Assembly: GCA_918026815.1 (NCBI GenBank)
Contig: CAKJVC010000088.1
Span: 1,488,001 to 1,552,000, forward strand
Length of the DNA: 64,000 nucleotides
Origin: Chalara sp. BL73
Lineage: Eukaryota; Ascomycota; Leotiomycetes; Helotiales
Reading direction: 5' to 3'
Position 1 is the stretch's first letter, and each line of letters begins with the position of its first letter. The notes beneath the pieces are model-generated. The model ran no database searches. It worked only from the letters and a program-made list of their open reading frames with translations, and was not told where the DNA came from. Below, one piece after another: positions 22,861-35,155 of the stretch. Position numbers and translations under genes: made by a program.

Positions 22861-24069
22861 CTACGAAACACAAGCAGCGCCAACAATAACATCCAACGCA
22901 CTGCTTTGCGTCTGAATCGTCACCGACCCCTTCGGCCCGCTCCAAATCAGTCCCAGCTGATTATCCACCTGACTGTTCGCCCATATCGAATCCGCGTTCT
23001 TCTTCAGGAAATCCGTGTACGTCGCCTTCTGCTCGGCCGTGATCCCGTTCATGCGGTTCACCATGAACAGTACATTTCGCCCAAACACGCCTTTGAACTG
23101 CTGCAAATCGCTCGAGCAGTTTGGCTCGCATGGCTCATGTAGAATGCCGTTGGAGTCCGAGAAGTGCTTTATGCCTGCCGTGGCCAAAGTATTGGCTAGA
23201 TCGTTGAACTTCGCGGGATTTGGCGCAGACCAAGCGAGTTCAACGAGCCCGGAGAGGATGATACCTTGGTTGTAGGTGAAAATTGGAGTTGACAGGTCGT
23301 TTTTGCAGCCCGGAGCAGCAGAGAGGTGGTCGTTGACTAGATTGTCGGAGTTGATGAGACCGCTGGCGAGGAACCAGTCATAGGCTTTTATAGCTTCATT
23401 GTAGTAGTAGCCCGAGTGTGGAGTTGATGGGCGACGGTTTGCGAGCTTGGCTGCGGCGGTTATATAGAGAGCGTTCTCCACGGAGTTAGTGCCAGAGTGA
23501 GCTTTGTCCCACCTGTGGATGTCAGTCTAAGGCTCGTAATAGAGCAAGGAAGGGACGCACCAGAGGGCGCCGCAAGAAGATGTCCCGAAAGAGTTCTTGG
23601 AATCTTCGAAGATCTCGGCGGCTTTGTCGAGATATTTCTTTTCTCCCGTGACATCAAACACTTTAATCCACGCCAACACCCACCACAACTCATCGTCGTA
23701 AAAGCCATTAAGGAAGCCCGTGAAGCCGTAGGCTGTTGGCGCCTTTTCTAAGGTAGTAGGAAAAACTTGATCCGTGATATGTTTTATTTCATTAGGGAAT
23801 TGTTCTGCAAAATTCGCGAGCGTGGTGATGACATTAGCGCTGTTCCACCACGCACCATCCCAAAGACCTGTGGCAGCATTGTACCAGGTCATCATCTGAT
23901 TTGAGGCTGCAACACTATATCTAACATAGTCCGCCTCCGTGGCTCGGCGATGTATAGGAAAACGTGGTAGGACAACTTTATGCTCTATCGATGGCTCATC
24001 GATTCCCCACGCATTAGATAAGTTGACTTGTGACAAACATGCCAGAATGAGTGTGGTAGGTAGTAACAT
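22861..24069 (-). CDS. secreted glycoside hydrolase family 76 (alpha-1,6-mannanase)
   Basis: Two exons, 24069-23561 and 23512-22861, with a 48-bp intron (23513-23560); 386 aa. The ATG at 24069 starts a signal peptide (MLLPTTLILACLSQVNLSNA); the longer frame begins with GTG. The GH76 catalytic Asp pair is at about residues 125-126 in GFYDDELWWVLAW. The splice restores the family run CGALWWDKAHSGTNSVENA, and IFTYNQGIILSGL is also typical. No GPI-anchor signal at the C-terminus, unlike yeast Dfg5/Dcw1, so it is probably free in the wall or medium. Family enzymes hydrolyse or transglycosylate alpha-1,6-mannan backbones; here a role in wall remodelling or mannan use is inferred. Confidence 0.92.
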
Positions 24070-25630
24070 ATTGAGATATATTAGAAGCACGTGATACTAG
24101 TATTAAGTATGGTCATTAAGAACAAAGCTGTACTTTGGTGCGTTGTGCCATCTCGACAAACAGGAGATCCGTCACAACTTATAAGAAAAGGGAATCAGAG
24201 CCCAGATTATTCCAGGCATTCGCCAAGTTGGGAAAAACAACATTCACAGTTGGAAAAGCGCATTGTTGAGTCAAGGATGATGTAAAATAACAACGAGCAT
24301 AAGCTGGTGACTCCTCCACATCATTGGGTCCAGCATCACGTCCAAGTCCCCTTCTGTAATGATTCACGACAGGCATAAATCTTTATATAAACGATTAATT
24401 GGTTGATGCGGCTTATGTTCATCCACAGTGTTGTTGTTTCGGATTATTCTTAGTTGAAATTCCCCGAAGTGGGTTCGGTAGTGCATCAGGCGCATCGCTC
24501 AGCAAGCGCAGGTTTCCAGCGCATAAAGAACTTTCCTAATGCGCGGATATGGTAGGTGATGCGTTTCCCACAGTTTTGTTTTTGGAGAGATGCATGATTG
24601 GTCGCCTGGTGACCGACCCTGAGAACATCATCCTTTATTTCCCGCAAACCCAGACTTCCAGATGAACTGTTCCTGCAGGATATTCTACTGTCCGGAAAAC
24701 CAGCTTGGAATCTATGCCGCTCAAAAGTTTTGCTTTTTGGCAGCTGCCAACTTGACGTGTACGTGTGACTACTTCTATTAAGCCGTAATATAGCAACTTT
24801 GCCTTGGTTTCGAGATAATGATGATGTTGTTAGAAGGGGTAAAGTTACGTGGAACCATAGATTGATGGCAAAATAGATATGCCCCTGAGATAAGGGCTAT
24901 AGTCCAAGCTTCAGCATAACACAGGCCCACAGCCACGCCAGTAGATGAAACGCCAAGGCAGGTGCTCAGCGGCTCGCGCTTACAACAGGATACAGTAGTA
25001 TCCTTTCGTCATGATCGACCACGGTGAATCTTTTTGCCATTCCGATGCTTGTCGCAAGATATATCACGTGAAGTGGCACTGACCGCCAAGCTAGAAAGTT
25101 GCTGCCTAAGAATCGAGGCATGTATTTTACACGGACCTTCTGCAATGGGATGTGGCCCCATAGCTTCCATCTGTTCTCACTCGTTTGCTCGTGTTGTGCT
25201 GGACTGCGATCACGTCGTAGCAGCTACCTTATACCCCACAGACAAGATCTGCTCGTGTTCTTCTCGTGTTCACCTCCAATCGAACAGAGTCCTTAGCTCT
25301 CAGAATGTTCCTTCCTGCCTTAAATTGTTAGGCTGTTCGCTTAGTGACGGGGGTGAAAGCAACGTGACTTCATCCCATGTTTCTTGCTCTTTAATAGATG
25401 TATAAAACAAGCAAACAAACAAACAACAGCGCTTTTAAAATCGCTTAATGACTTGTAGCAAGGCAGTCTATCCTCTCAACTGCAAAGCCTGCTCTTAGGG
25501 CATTTGAGCGGTCAAGAGATCTCCCATTGAACAAGGTCAACCCTTCTTTTGAGGTCCGCTGATCCTGCCACAAGGAACACACAAATCACATTGCATCTGC
25601 GTTGGCACCAACAACCTGACCTTTACAAAA
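24070..25630. other. divergent intergenic region between GH76 and P5C reductase
   Basis: No supported gene. It contains both 5' flanks. A short (CAAA)n-like tract lies at about 25408-25428. The open frame at 25034-25405 looks random. Confidence 0.45.
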
Positions 25631-26613
25631 ATGGCGGTTACAAATGGATCTACCCCACGGACGGGCCTAACCCTTGCTATAATCGGGTGCGGTATGTGAC
25701 GTGTGCTTTCCAGTTGCCAGCAACAAGGCTAACTTTTCATGTAGGTGTCATGGGCTCTGCCATCTTGCAAGGCGTTCTGGAGTCCTGTGAAAAGACACAG
25801 TCAGAAGGCAACGACCCAAAATTTACCAAGTTCATCGCTTGTGTGAATAGTGAGGCTTCGGTCGAGAGACTGAAGGCTAGGTTCGAGAAGTACAGTAATC
25901 GATTGGAGATCTTGCTAAAACAAAATATTAAAGGTGCAAACGATGCAGATATTTCTATGTTGGGTTGTAAACCATACATGGTCGAGGATGTTCTTGGTGA
26001 AAAAGGACTTGCCGAAGCCTTGGGCAAAAAGCTTTTGATTAGTTTTGTGGTTGGAACACCTACAGAAAAGATGAATCGAACCTTGTACCCCAATGATTAT
26101 GAATTGGATACTACAGCCAAGACGCATTACGAGGCAAACGACCAGCACAACAAGGTATCTATTGTTCGAGGAATGATGAATATTGCAGCCCAATATGGAG
26201 AGTCTATGACAGCGATTGAAGACGTTCCGCTTCCAGGAGACTTTCTAGAAATCACAAACTGGATATTCTCTCAGCTCGGAAAGACAGCTCTTGTTGCACC
26301 CAATCTCTACGATATTGGAGGTGTTATAGCTGGTGCATCAGCAGGATTTATGACTGTGGCGATAGACGGGATGCTCGATGGTGCGGTCGTTGAAGGCATT
26401 AAGCGTGCAGAAGCACGCAAGATGTTAGCACAGGGGCTTAGATCGCTTGCAGTACTGCTGGAGAATGGAGATACCCCGGATACTCTAAGAGAGAAATTCT
26501 CCAGCCCTAGAGGCACAACTATCGCGGGGACAACGAGTCTAGAAGCGGATGGAGTAAGAGCTGCATATACAAAGGCAGTCATCAAGGCAACGAACAGATC
26601 AAAAAATATGTGA
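25631..26613 (+). CDS. pyrroline-5-carboxylate reductase
   Basis: Exon 1 is 25631-25691 (MAVTNGSTPRTGLTLAIIGC) and exon 2 is 25745-26613. The 53-bp intron splits the NAD(P)-binding glycine motif, which is restored as IIGCGVMGSAIL; 309 aa, normal for ProC. The C-terminal dimerisation/active-site region shows IAGASAGFMTVAIDGMLDGAV and RGTTIAGTTSLEADGVRAA. Family function is the last step of proline synthesis, P5C to L-proline with NAD(P)H, in the cytosol. The usual PGGTT start of the active-site loop is replaced by PRGTT, so this may be a divergent paralogue. An optional 60-bp 3' intron (26610-26669) overlaps the stop and would add LQNALAL, ending at 26694. Confidence 0.88.
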
Positions 26614-26694
26614 GTCCATGTTGGCTATCCTATGGATGGTCATGTCAGAGTCATAGACTAGGATTTTAGGCTACAAAATGCTCTTGCACTCTAA

Positions 26695-27718
26695 GGCACA
26701 GCTTGTATCTGCCTTCTATCAGTCTCATGACACGTGATCTCAGAGTATCCCTCGAAGTGAAACTTGGATATTTTACCATTCTACTGCAATCTATCTATTT
26801 TTCATTAGTTTCCATCGGAATTCAGTATAATCACATATATGTATCTCTATTAGGAATATCATTGTTTCGGGGGTTGTTGGCTGTTTAGAGCTCGACTCTT
26901 TAGTCCTGTATAAGCGCTCATCACGACCCAAGCTGCCAACTACTCTAATCCTAGGACGCAACTAAATTTTGGATTGCTCCTCAGACTCCTTGTTTGGATA
27001 GACGCCTTAAATCGTTCTTGAATTCTTACGCCTCCCCAAACTTAGGTAGAATCAGTTTCCACTTGCAAGATTCGCTTCAGCTAAGCAACCGAAGCTGATA
27101 TGGACATCTTGGAGCAGAAATCCTTACTACCCAGCATCAAAAAGCATACCATGCGCCATAGGTTTACATAAGCGAGTTGGAAAGAGCCCAAGGCTCGTCA
27201 AGATGCAAATCGGGCCATAGATCAGCAGAATTGATTAAAGGAATGTTAATTCAATGTCCTAAATGGATCTCGATATTCCAACTCTAGTGTTGTCTATTCC
27301 CCAATGTGACGCAGTAACTCCGGCCCCAATACCACCGATCCTGCTCGTCCTTTAACGTGGACGCATAAATATTGGACATATCAACGACGGAATCCAGTCT
27401 CACATTTATTTGTGCTTAAGCAGCAATTGCAGCGTCACATGCCTTGTTCCACTATCTGCAGAAGTCTTTAAAGCGAAAGTAGAACGAGAAGCTCTACCCG
27501 TCGAAACACACTTACGAAATTTTTACCTCTGAAGTCACCGACCAAACTGTATCGGAAAGCCTTCCGGATTTGAAGAGATTTGTTTATTTTTATTTGAAAA
27601 CGACAGTCAAATCAGATGGCATGACTCGGCACAGAAGGGAGAAGCCCTGGAGAGCGGAGTGCATGAAATGGATCTGGCTTGGAACGGCTATATTATCATC
27701 AAACGAACTTACACATAA
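26695..27718. other. gene-free stretch
   Basis: Nothing supported on either strand. Confidence 0.4.
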
Positions 27719-28094
27719 GCTCTCACGCTTCTCAAAGTAGGAGACTGGGCGGTATATACTCACAGCTACAAACATACATATGCGCGCAATCTCATCCGCA
27801 AAACTCAGCTAAAGGGACTAGTTGCTTTGGCTAACGAGTAAGTTATGCACAGAAGATTTCCAATATGGCCTGCGCTCATAATATCAGTATTACTGCTAGG
27901 CGGCAGGAGATCAATATCAAGATTTCGCACCTGGATGATGACGGCCACCAGAAGGCTGTTGAGATCTGGCAGACCATCGCCACAACCTACTCGAATGTCC
28001 TTCGCGCGGTCCAGGAAGGCAGGATAAGAATGACCGGCTGAGGATTATCAAGGCCGGAATTGGTGCTGGTGTGGGTCTGTTCTTTTTGAACTAA
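27719..28094 (+). pseudogene. relic of a spliced gene, unknown family
   Basis: A protein-like exon (LLKVGDWAVYTHSYKHTYAR ... TQLKGLVALANE) is joined through a 62-bp intron (27838-27899, GTAAGT...CTAG) in phase to RQEINIKISHLDDDGHQKAV and IWQTIATTYSNVLRAVQEG. Reading then runs into a stop unless one base is shifted, after which it continues KNDRLRIIKAGIGAGVGLFF to a stop at 28094. Upstream an in-frame TAA blocks extension and no start is visible. Best explained as the 3' end of a gene broken by a frameshift and lacking its 5' part. The pattern of charged helices followed by a Gly-rich hydrophobic tail resembles the ends of some fungal N-terminal-domain proteins; that is a guess. Confidence 0.42.
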
Positions 28095-28537
28095 AGGGTG
28101 TTTCTTTAACTTTGTACAGGCTCTGCTCAAATCTCGATATCGGATCCAGAACGCCTAGGTAGGAATTTGCATGAAAGAAAAATGCATCATATCTTGTGTC
28201 GTAAAAAAAAGTTGATCAATTGTTAGGGACCTACCCTGAATCGTACTATCCTGAGGAGTGCTGTCTTTCCTATAGGGTTTGCCGCATATACGGGAATTCG
28301 AGCCTTACTTTTGGGTTTCATTGAATTTCAGATGAATCACCCCTCAAATTTTATTACAATTAGTCTGGGCTGTCGATTTTTCATGAACAGTGTGTGACCG
28401 AACGCCAAAACCCCCAAACCGGCTTGATTTAAGCTTGTTTTAGCCACCACGAAGGGCTTGGCATTATCAAAATTCTGCCACCGCCTAATTCCCAATATCC
28501 AGAATTTCATGTCAAGATTTCTGCTTCACCCCTCGCC
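28095..28537. other. HIS6 upstream region
   Basis: No gene. 5' flank of the histidine gene; nothing definite recognised. Confidence 0.4.
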
Positions 28538-29417
28538 ATGACTAAATTCCGGCCCTGCATAGACCTACACTCAGGTCAGGTCAAGCAAATTGTAGGCGGC
28601 ACATTGACAACCACTTCTGAAGATTTGAAGACCAATTATGTGTCCAAATTGCCGGCTGAGCACTTTGCAAAGCTTTATAAAGACAATGGACTGGAAGGTG
28701 CGCACGTAATAATGCTCGGACCTGGCAATGAAGATGCAGCAAAGGCAGCATTGGCGGAATGGAAAGGAGGCTTGCAGGTTGGGGGAGGTATCACCGATCA
28801 GAATGCGGCACAATGGATCGAATGGGGTGCTCAGAGGGTATGTTGGTTCTTTGATCCCCGCCTTTCCACGTACTAATTTCAGCAGTAGGTGATAATTACT
28901 TCATTTCTCTTCCCCGAGGGAGCTTTCTCCCAGGCTCGCCTAGATAATATTCTTGCAGCCCTGGGTGGTCATAAAGAGAAGCTTGTCATTGATCTCAGTT
29001 GCCGGAAGAAGGACAATACCTGGTACGTTGCTATGAACAAATGGCAGACCATTACAGACATGGAGATCAATGAAGGTAGGGTTCAATCTTACCATTTCTT
29101 ACCAAACTTGCTAATATGACACAGCGTCCATAAAATCACTTGAGCCATACTGCTCAGAGTTCCTCATTCATGCTGCAGACAACGAGGGTCTACAAAGAGG
29201 TATAGATGAGCAACTGGTCAAAAAGCTTGCTCAGTGGTGCAGCATTCCTGTGACATATGCTGGTGGTGGAAGGAATATAGACGACCTGGAACTGGTCAAG
29301 TCTCTAAGCGCTGGAAGAATTGATCTTACCATTGGCAGCGCACTCGACGTATTTGGGGGATCTGGTGTTACCTTTGATGCGTGCGTGGAGTGGAACAGAA
29401 AGCAGCCCGAGCCTTGA
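28538..29417 (+). CDS. HIS6: ProFAR isomerase, histidine biosynthesis (HisA/His6)
   Basis: Three exons, 28538-28837, 28889-29075 and 29125-29417, with introns of 51 and 49 bp, all in phase; 259 aa, matching yeast His6 (about 261). It catalyses the Amadori isomerisation of 5'-ProFAR to PRFAR, the fourth step of histidine synthesis, in the cytosol. Visible signatures are [18 protein letters not shown] with the catalytic-type Asp9, [40 protein letters not shown], and the phosphate-binding [11 protein letters not shown] and [13 protein letters not shown] loops of the TIM barrel. This is a single-copy housekeeping gene inside an otherwise accessory neighbourhood. It is tail-to-tail with the patatin gene. 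Confidence 0.97.
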
Positions 29418-30322
29418 GTTGGGATATTGGCGAAGGTACATTAAGGTGCAGATCACTAGGCTCTCGCCAACAACGCTACAAGTTTAGGCATTCGGTAAAG
29501 GCACTTTGAGGCTAATCTTGAGATCGGACTGTGATCACAAGAATGACTCTTCATTATGTATGAAAATAACCCCTGCTGCTGCTATTCCAGTTGAAAACGA
29601 CTCGAGAACGTTTACTCACTCTTCTTGCCCGATCCTAGACGAACTAGTTACAGGAGTAAATATTCTATATATACCTAATTAGGCAACCTGTTTATTATAT
29701 TTAACATCCAAGAGGTTACGGTTATCTGGTATCAAATATCTCCTATTTTCCAACACAGATAAGCAATATAAGTCACCTAAACTGAGTTTTTCTCTTAGTC
29801 GGCCACACCAATTTAGATTCAAGGACTAGAAGTCCTTTGGTCATGACGAGAGTAAATTTTTGCCTCTTGAATAGGTAAGAGTAATATGAAGGCTATACAT
29901 GGTAGATACACTGTAGATTCTCGTCCCGCCTATCGTTAGATACTCTCCATCGTTTAATCCATAAGTCCCATGCCCACCAAGACACTACTGTGCATGCTTA
30001 TTCAGGTTGCCTCCACTTTCAATCTGGAATGATCTCAACCTCACCTCCGGTAAAATTACAGTTACAAATACTATTATTTTCTAATCCCTAAATCTATACG
30101 CGCTCTAAGTCAAGATGGGTATCAAAGTTTTCCATTATATGCTCATTCTGATCGGTCATATACCCGGAGTAGCCACCCTAACGCCGCTAATGCAATTCAT
30201 CTACCATTAGACCACTTTCTCTCTACCAACCTAACTCAGTCCATTCGAATAAATGCAGGCGAAATAGGACTTTTTAGCTTCGTTTCGCGCCGAAAAGCAT
30301 ATACATAGAATTGGAAATGTCG
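29418..30322. other. convergent 3' intergenic region
   Basis: No gene; AT-rich, between the stop codons of HIS6 and the patatin-like gene. Confidence 0.45.
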
Positions 30323-32341
30323 TCAGTGATGATATTCACGATATCTCCCTTGATTCACCAGACGCTGCAACCTCTGCTCCTGTTTCTCAGCTGAATCACC
30401 ATAGCCAACCTTATGGGCGTGTATCAGGTGATCGCGCAATTTGTCCGCCACAGTGAATGTCTCCTGGGGACAACGCTCCGCAGCCATCGGACACTCGTAC
30501 CGGATGCCCAATGCGTAAGCTTCCCAAAAATGTGTTTCCGCTCGTGCTCGTCGCTGAAGGACCAATGACTTGGCAATGTCGTCTAACTCGCCATCGATGG
30601 TTTCGATGTACTTTTGTGTCACTCGATTAATCTCGTCCTTTGTGCTTTCTTTTCGCCAGAACCCGCGTTCTTTCCATTCGTCAAGCTTGATACTCCCGAG
30701 TCCGCGCTCGTAGGGTTCGAGATCTTGCCCAAATGCACGTTTTGTCTTCGCGAGAAGCTCTCTCCAAACTGGGACAGGGTCTTTGTTGTCTGGATCTGTT
30801 GCATGTTCAGGAACATTGAGGCGATAATATTTGTGTCTTCTTCCATAATCCGTAATGTTATTCATGTCCGCATGGGCTTTCTCTGAGTCCGTTGATACCT
30901 TCTTCGCTGCATTCAGCCAACCAAGTGGCCTTTTGAAAATACCTGGCTTGTTTCGGTTGAACCTCGAGATACCAGTGCCAATGCTTACGAGCATTGCGTT
31001 TGCCTCGTGCACATCACGATTGACCTGGCTGACTTCATAAAACACATCTTGTGATGGATTGTTGAGTCCGAATCCGCCGTCAACATATTCAGTCTGGCCA
31101 ATCCGAATAGAGTTAAAATATGACGGTGCAGCTGAGGTAGCTCTGGCAGCCTGCCAAATCAAACAAGAATCAGCAGGCCCAGCTTTCTCGACTGGATTCG
31201 TATCGCCTTGTTTTTGCCGTCGATGATGGGCATAACTTCGAAAAAACGATTTCGTATCAATGTTGGTTTCAAGATTCTGGCCCCATGCGAACACAATTCT
31301 AGGTCATTTTAGTCCTCGCATAGCCTTTGTTATGTTTAGCACCTACGTCTTGCACATATGAGGGTTCATGGCGAAGGAGTCTCCTTCGCCTTCGCGCAGA
31401 TTGTTTTTGACTACTTTGCTCACCACATGTTCCAGTCTTTTTTTATTATATTTAGCGCAAGGCCAGAAAAATGGCGTTAATCGATATGATGCCCAACGTG
31501 CGTGTCTGAAAACTTGTTTTGCTAGGTCGGCATACTCTTCAAGACAGTCATCCACACTCATTCGGAGACGTGACAGCATTATAGCATTAAGGCTGCTCAA
31601 TGAGTCAGTTTAGTATGTGATTCACTATCATTGAAAGGATTCAACTAACCCCCCTGTGCTAGTTCCTGCGATCCAATCGAAGTAGTGATGTGGATAAAAG
31701 CGAGAGCTTTCAGGACTTCCGTCTGATCCATTGTCTGTGGCTGAGTCACTACTTTCTGTATGGCTGCTCGCCGCTTTTCTCCTATGAGATTCACTTGGGT
31801 AAGTTTCAACTTCTGACCAAGGTATAGGATGGAAGCTCGAATCGACTAGTACTCCGTTGATTGGCGTATCACGCTCATGCTTCTCAACTTTATCCATTAG
31901 TGCTTTCAAGATAAGTAACTGGGAGTATCCTCGAACGCCTCCCCCATCTATTTGGATATTAGCTCCTTGCTATTGATACAGATACTTTCTCTGAGGTCTA
32001 CCTAATGTGAGGATGAAGCAGAAGCCCCATAATAAAACCCAGTATCGAGTGGGATCTTGCTTCGCGACTGCTTTTGCGTTTCTCAATCTACGTGCAACAT
32101 CATCAGTTCGTCCCAAATGTCTTTCTGTTAGAGGCGATTGAGATCTTTCTGCAGAACCGTAAGGTCCATCCGGCCAGTGGAAATTCGTTGAAGAATTTAG
32201 TCCAGATGATGCAGGGCGAGTTGTCTCTTGAAGATGAATAGTTCGCTGGTCGGGAGCGGCAGATGCCTGAGTCCCTCTTGTAACATCTAAGGACGTTGCA
32301 TTAACCGCCGCGACTGTTGGTACTGGTATTTTTATACTCAT
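30323..32341 (-). CDS. patatin-like phospholipase with C-terminal C2H2-like finger
   Basis: Four exons, 32341-32002, 31947-31650, 31595-31347 and 31298-30323; introns of 54, 54 and 48 bp close in phase; 620 aa. Splicing rebuilds the patatin oxyanion motif LTLDGGGVRGYSQL (DGGGVRG at about 114-120), the nucleophile elbow GTSTGG with Ser210, and the catalytic Asp in VDGGFGLNNP (about 369-371). MLSRLRMSVDDCLEEYADLA is typical of the fungal patatin/iPLA2 group. After the lipase, a CX6C-X16-HX3H pattern (CPMAAERC ... HLIHAH, about 565-591) looks like a zinc finger. The Ser-rich leader of 110 residues is presumably disordered. It should hydrolyse acyl chains of phospholipids or other lipids; a role in signalling or defence is inferred only from related fungal architectures. 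The exon carrying GTSTGG ends in a run of six G. Confidence 0.92.
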
Positions 32342-33319
32342 GCTGTAAACATAAATGAACAATTTGTAACAAATCCTTTTAGGAATGTTTCACGATTATA
32401 TGGATGAAGGGAAAAGAAGACTTGAGAATGAAAAGAAAACTCCAGCAAGGCTGTTGGGGCCATGCTGAAAACCCATCTTCATCGATGAGGCTCGTTACTG
32501 TAGCACAACATTGTCAGCGCTATCTACTGCTCTGATGTCGAGACTATGAGGGAATGCAACGAATAGCGATGGGCCCGGCAAGCATCATACAATTTGGCCT
32601 AGCTCGCAATCTAATATTGTGTTGACTTGCATAGGAATGGGTTACGGCCGTGTGTCAGCATCCTTCCGTTTTGATCTCCCCAGGTTGATGAGGCTGAATT
32701 ACGATGCGTAATTGAGCTAGTCCTTTGCATAACTTGGAAAGAAATTAGGACATGGGCATGTTGAGTTTATCGAAGAAACCACTGGGTTACACGAAATTCA
32801 TACGTCGACACATTTTCGCGGCAGCTGAGAAGGCCGCATTTTTCAAGGTGTATCGTCTGCCCAACCATTCGCTCTCAAAATTGCAGCCGCCTGGTCGCAA
32901 CATGTAAGACCCAGAATCAGGGAGGGGGCAGCGCTGACTTGCATATATTACGTTCCGCCACATCCTTAGTGAATCACTATTCCTTAACAATAGGTCAAAT
33001 GAATTGCGGCACTGATGTCCGGCTGATTGCGAGGCAAAATCATCACGCTCGGTAGAGGACTTTAAAACTGCCGTTCCTGCTACATCTACAGATGTTCTTT
33101 ACATCTTGCGCAACCAATTATTTGACGTGACCGAATTTTTTTGTCGCAGCTATTTTGTTTCCGTTTAATCTTATCGGAATTTGGAACAGAGAATTCATCT
33201 AAATCACAATCAAGTCTTCCTATGCTATTCTACTACGTCCTACGTACTTAGATCCTCTTATTACTTTGTTACCGTTCGGTGGTTTGCAGTTGAATCCACC
33301 GCTAGTGTCGTGACACTTC
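32342..33319. other. intergenic, between two divergent starts
   Basis: Nothing supported. 5' flanks of the patatin-like gene (minus) and the orphan gene (plus). Confidence 0.45.
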
Positions 33320-33786
33320 ATGGCTGCCCAACTACAAAGATGCTACAGGAGAAAAAATTCATCACTCATCTATGACCCCATTAAAGAGACACTTTCATTA
33401 GAATCGATACCCGCAGAGAAAACCACAGGTCAGTTTAAATACCTCATCCTCTTTGATGGCCCATAAACTTACCATTATATTCAGGCTATACTTCGGTATC
33501 ATGTCCAGGGCGGAAAAACCACGTTGACATATACATCACCATAGGTGAAGGTAGGATGGAGACGAAGTCTCTCATTGCGAGAGTGGATATCTCAAAGCTA
33601 GGCTGGATGGAGACACTAGATAGGCATTTGAAAGAACCTTATACACAACAAATTATGGTGAAAGGGAAGGTGCCTACCCCAAATACATACGAACGAGGAA
33701 CATGGCCTCAACAAAGAACGAAATCTGGTTTTGACACACCGTTGTATGCTTTGAAATTCCTGGAATTGACACTGGAATTCAGGTAG
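33320..33786 (+). CDS. orphan two-exon hypothetical protein
   Basis: Exons 33320-33428 and 33485-33786 flank a 56-bp intron (donor GTCAGT, acceptor TTCAG) and join in phase to 136 aa. It begins MAAQLQRCYRRKNSSLIYD, crosses the splice at EKTTGYTSVSCPGRKNHVD, and continues YITIGEGRMETKSLIARVD and TLDRHLKEPYTQQIMV. An in-frame TGA 9 bp upstream of the ATG supports this start. No signal peptide or membrane segment; basic with a predicted strand-rich middle. No family recognised. Support comes from phase closure and 136 codons without interruption across the splice. Confidence 0.58.
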
Positions 33787-33885
33787 CAGCTAACTTTTCG
33801 TAGAATTGCACTAACGAAACTCCCCACGCGGTAATCGAACAACAATTTAGAAATATGGTTTGGAGAGGGCGGAGAAGTTTGGCGT

Positions 33886-33909
33886 TTGGCGTTTGGCGGC
33901 TATCTATAG
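33886..33909. repeat. short tandem TTTGGCG repeat
   Basis: Three successive TTTGGCG units; too short to assign a function. Confidence 0.6.
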
Positions 33910-35109
33910 ATCGAAGTCGAGCGATCTGGAGTTGGGAATGCATGGCGTTGCTTAAGTGGTTCTACGGTAATGTAGACTAGATACAATCAAATACACTTTT
34001 CCAACCACTCTGTCTGTTTTTTCCTTTAAGGAACTTCTTCTGCTCCATCCTGTCGGACACAGCTCATGTAGATTTGGGAAACGGCAACGATATTGCTCAC
34101 ATATCCTGCAAAAGAAAGCAATTCTCCAAAGCGCACACAGTATCTGAAGAAAAGGGAGGCTGAGGCTGTTGCATTTCAGTTGTGGTGTCCACCCAACTGT
34201 CGACTCACACTTTAGGAAACTAGGCGGATTCAAATGCTGGAAACTGGAACGTAAATATAACCTGCAGGATACGCGTGCCGTCATTTAGAGGATCAATATC
34301 TCTACGAATTCTAGCGCCAATGATTACTTCCTAAAACCATTATATTATCACCTAATATGTTGCCGGATAGATTTTGCCATATCGCCATAAAGTCGCCATT
34401 ATCTAATATACTAAGAGAAACGCACATCAGATTTCTAATAGATGGCCGTCAGGAAAATTACTGGCAAATTTAAGATTGCTAGTGGTTATCGCGAATTTAA
34501 GAGCGTTCCGGTATTGCAATTTAGGGCAACAGATCTCTTCGGAGTGATACCAATTTTTGGTGCGAGCTATCGGGCGTGCTTTTTGCATAGCCCCCAAGGA
34601 CTGGTTACACATGTTGGATTGTGTTACACGTGAAGGCAGGGGCTGACAAGAAAGGTGGTGCACATGTAAGACATTAGTGAGGCTCGGGGCTGTTCCATAC
34701 AGACCGAGTAACGAGGCTGCATGAGATCCGCGCAAAGCGAAGTGGTCTACAGGCTCAGCCAGATTTGGGGGCAGTCGTGAGGAAGGATCAGAGAAGGCGG
34801 CAGGGATGCTGAAAGTGGTCCACGATCGCCAATATTGTTTATTTACATATCTAAACCTCATTTTCGAGTTTGACTTGTACACCTGCTTGGGTCAGGCATG
34901 ACGCCATGTATCCATGCCTTTGTATCTGCCGGTACAGATCATTTGCTAGGATGAGAAATTTTCAAGCCTAAGGACCGTTTGTAACTTATTAAGTCAAGCG
35001 AATTCTTGAAGATACAGATCGTGTGGTGGGCAAGCGCTAAGATGCAATTGCCTATCACGGTTACAGTTATGCAATAATTTTTTGCTTGTAAGCACGTTTT
35101 CGGGCCGTT

Positions 35110-35155
35110 GTAAAAAGCTTTTTATTATAAAAAATTGGACTTTATTATAAAAAGG
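35110..35155. repeat. paired AT palindromes
   Basis: AAAAAGCTTTTT is followed by two direct copies of TTTATTATAAAAA about 22 bp apart. Each copy is itself near-palindromic. They lie in the centre of the AT-rich island. Confidence 0.6.

Noticed and set aside
22486..23142. Plus-strand 218-codon frame
   Set aside because: Its second half is antisense to the GH76 gene, and the rest has no coding features.
34427..34882. Minus-strand 151-codon frame
   Set aside because: No start context, introns or family; composition looks random.
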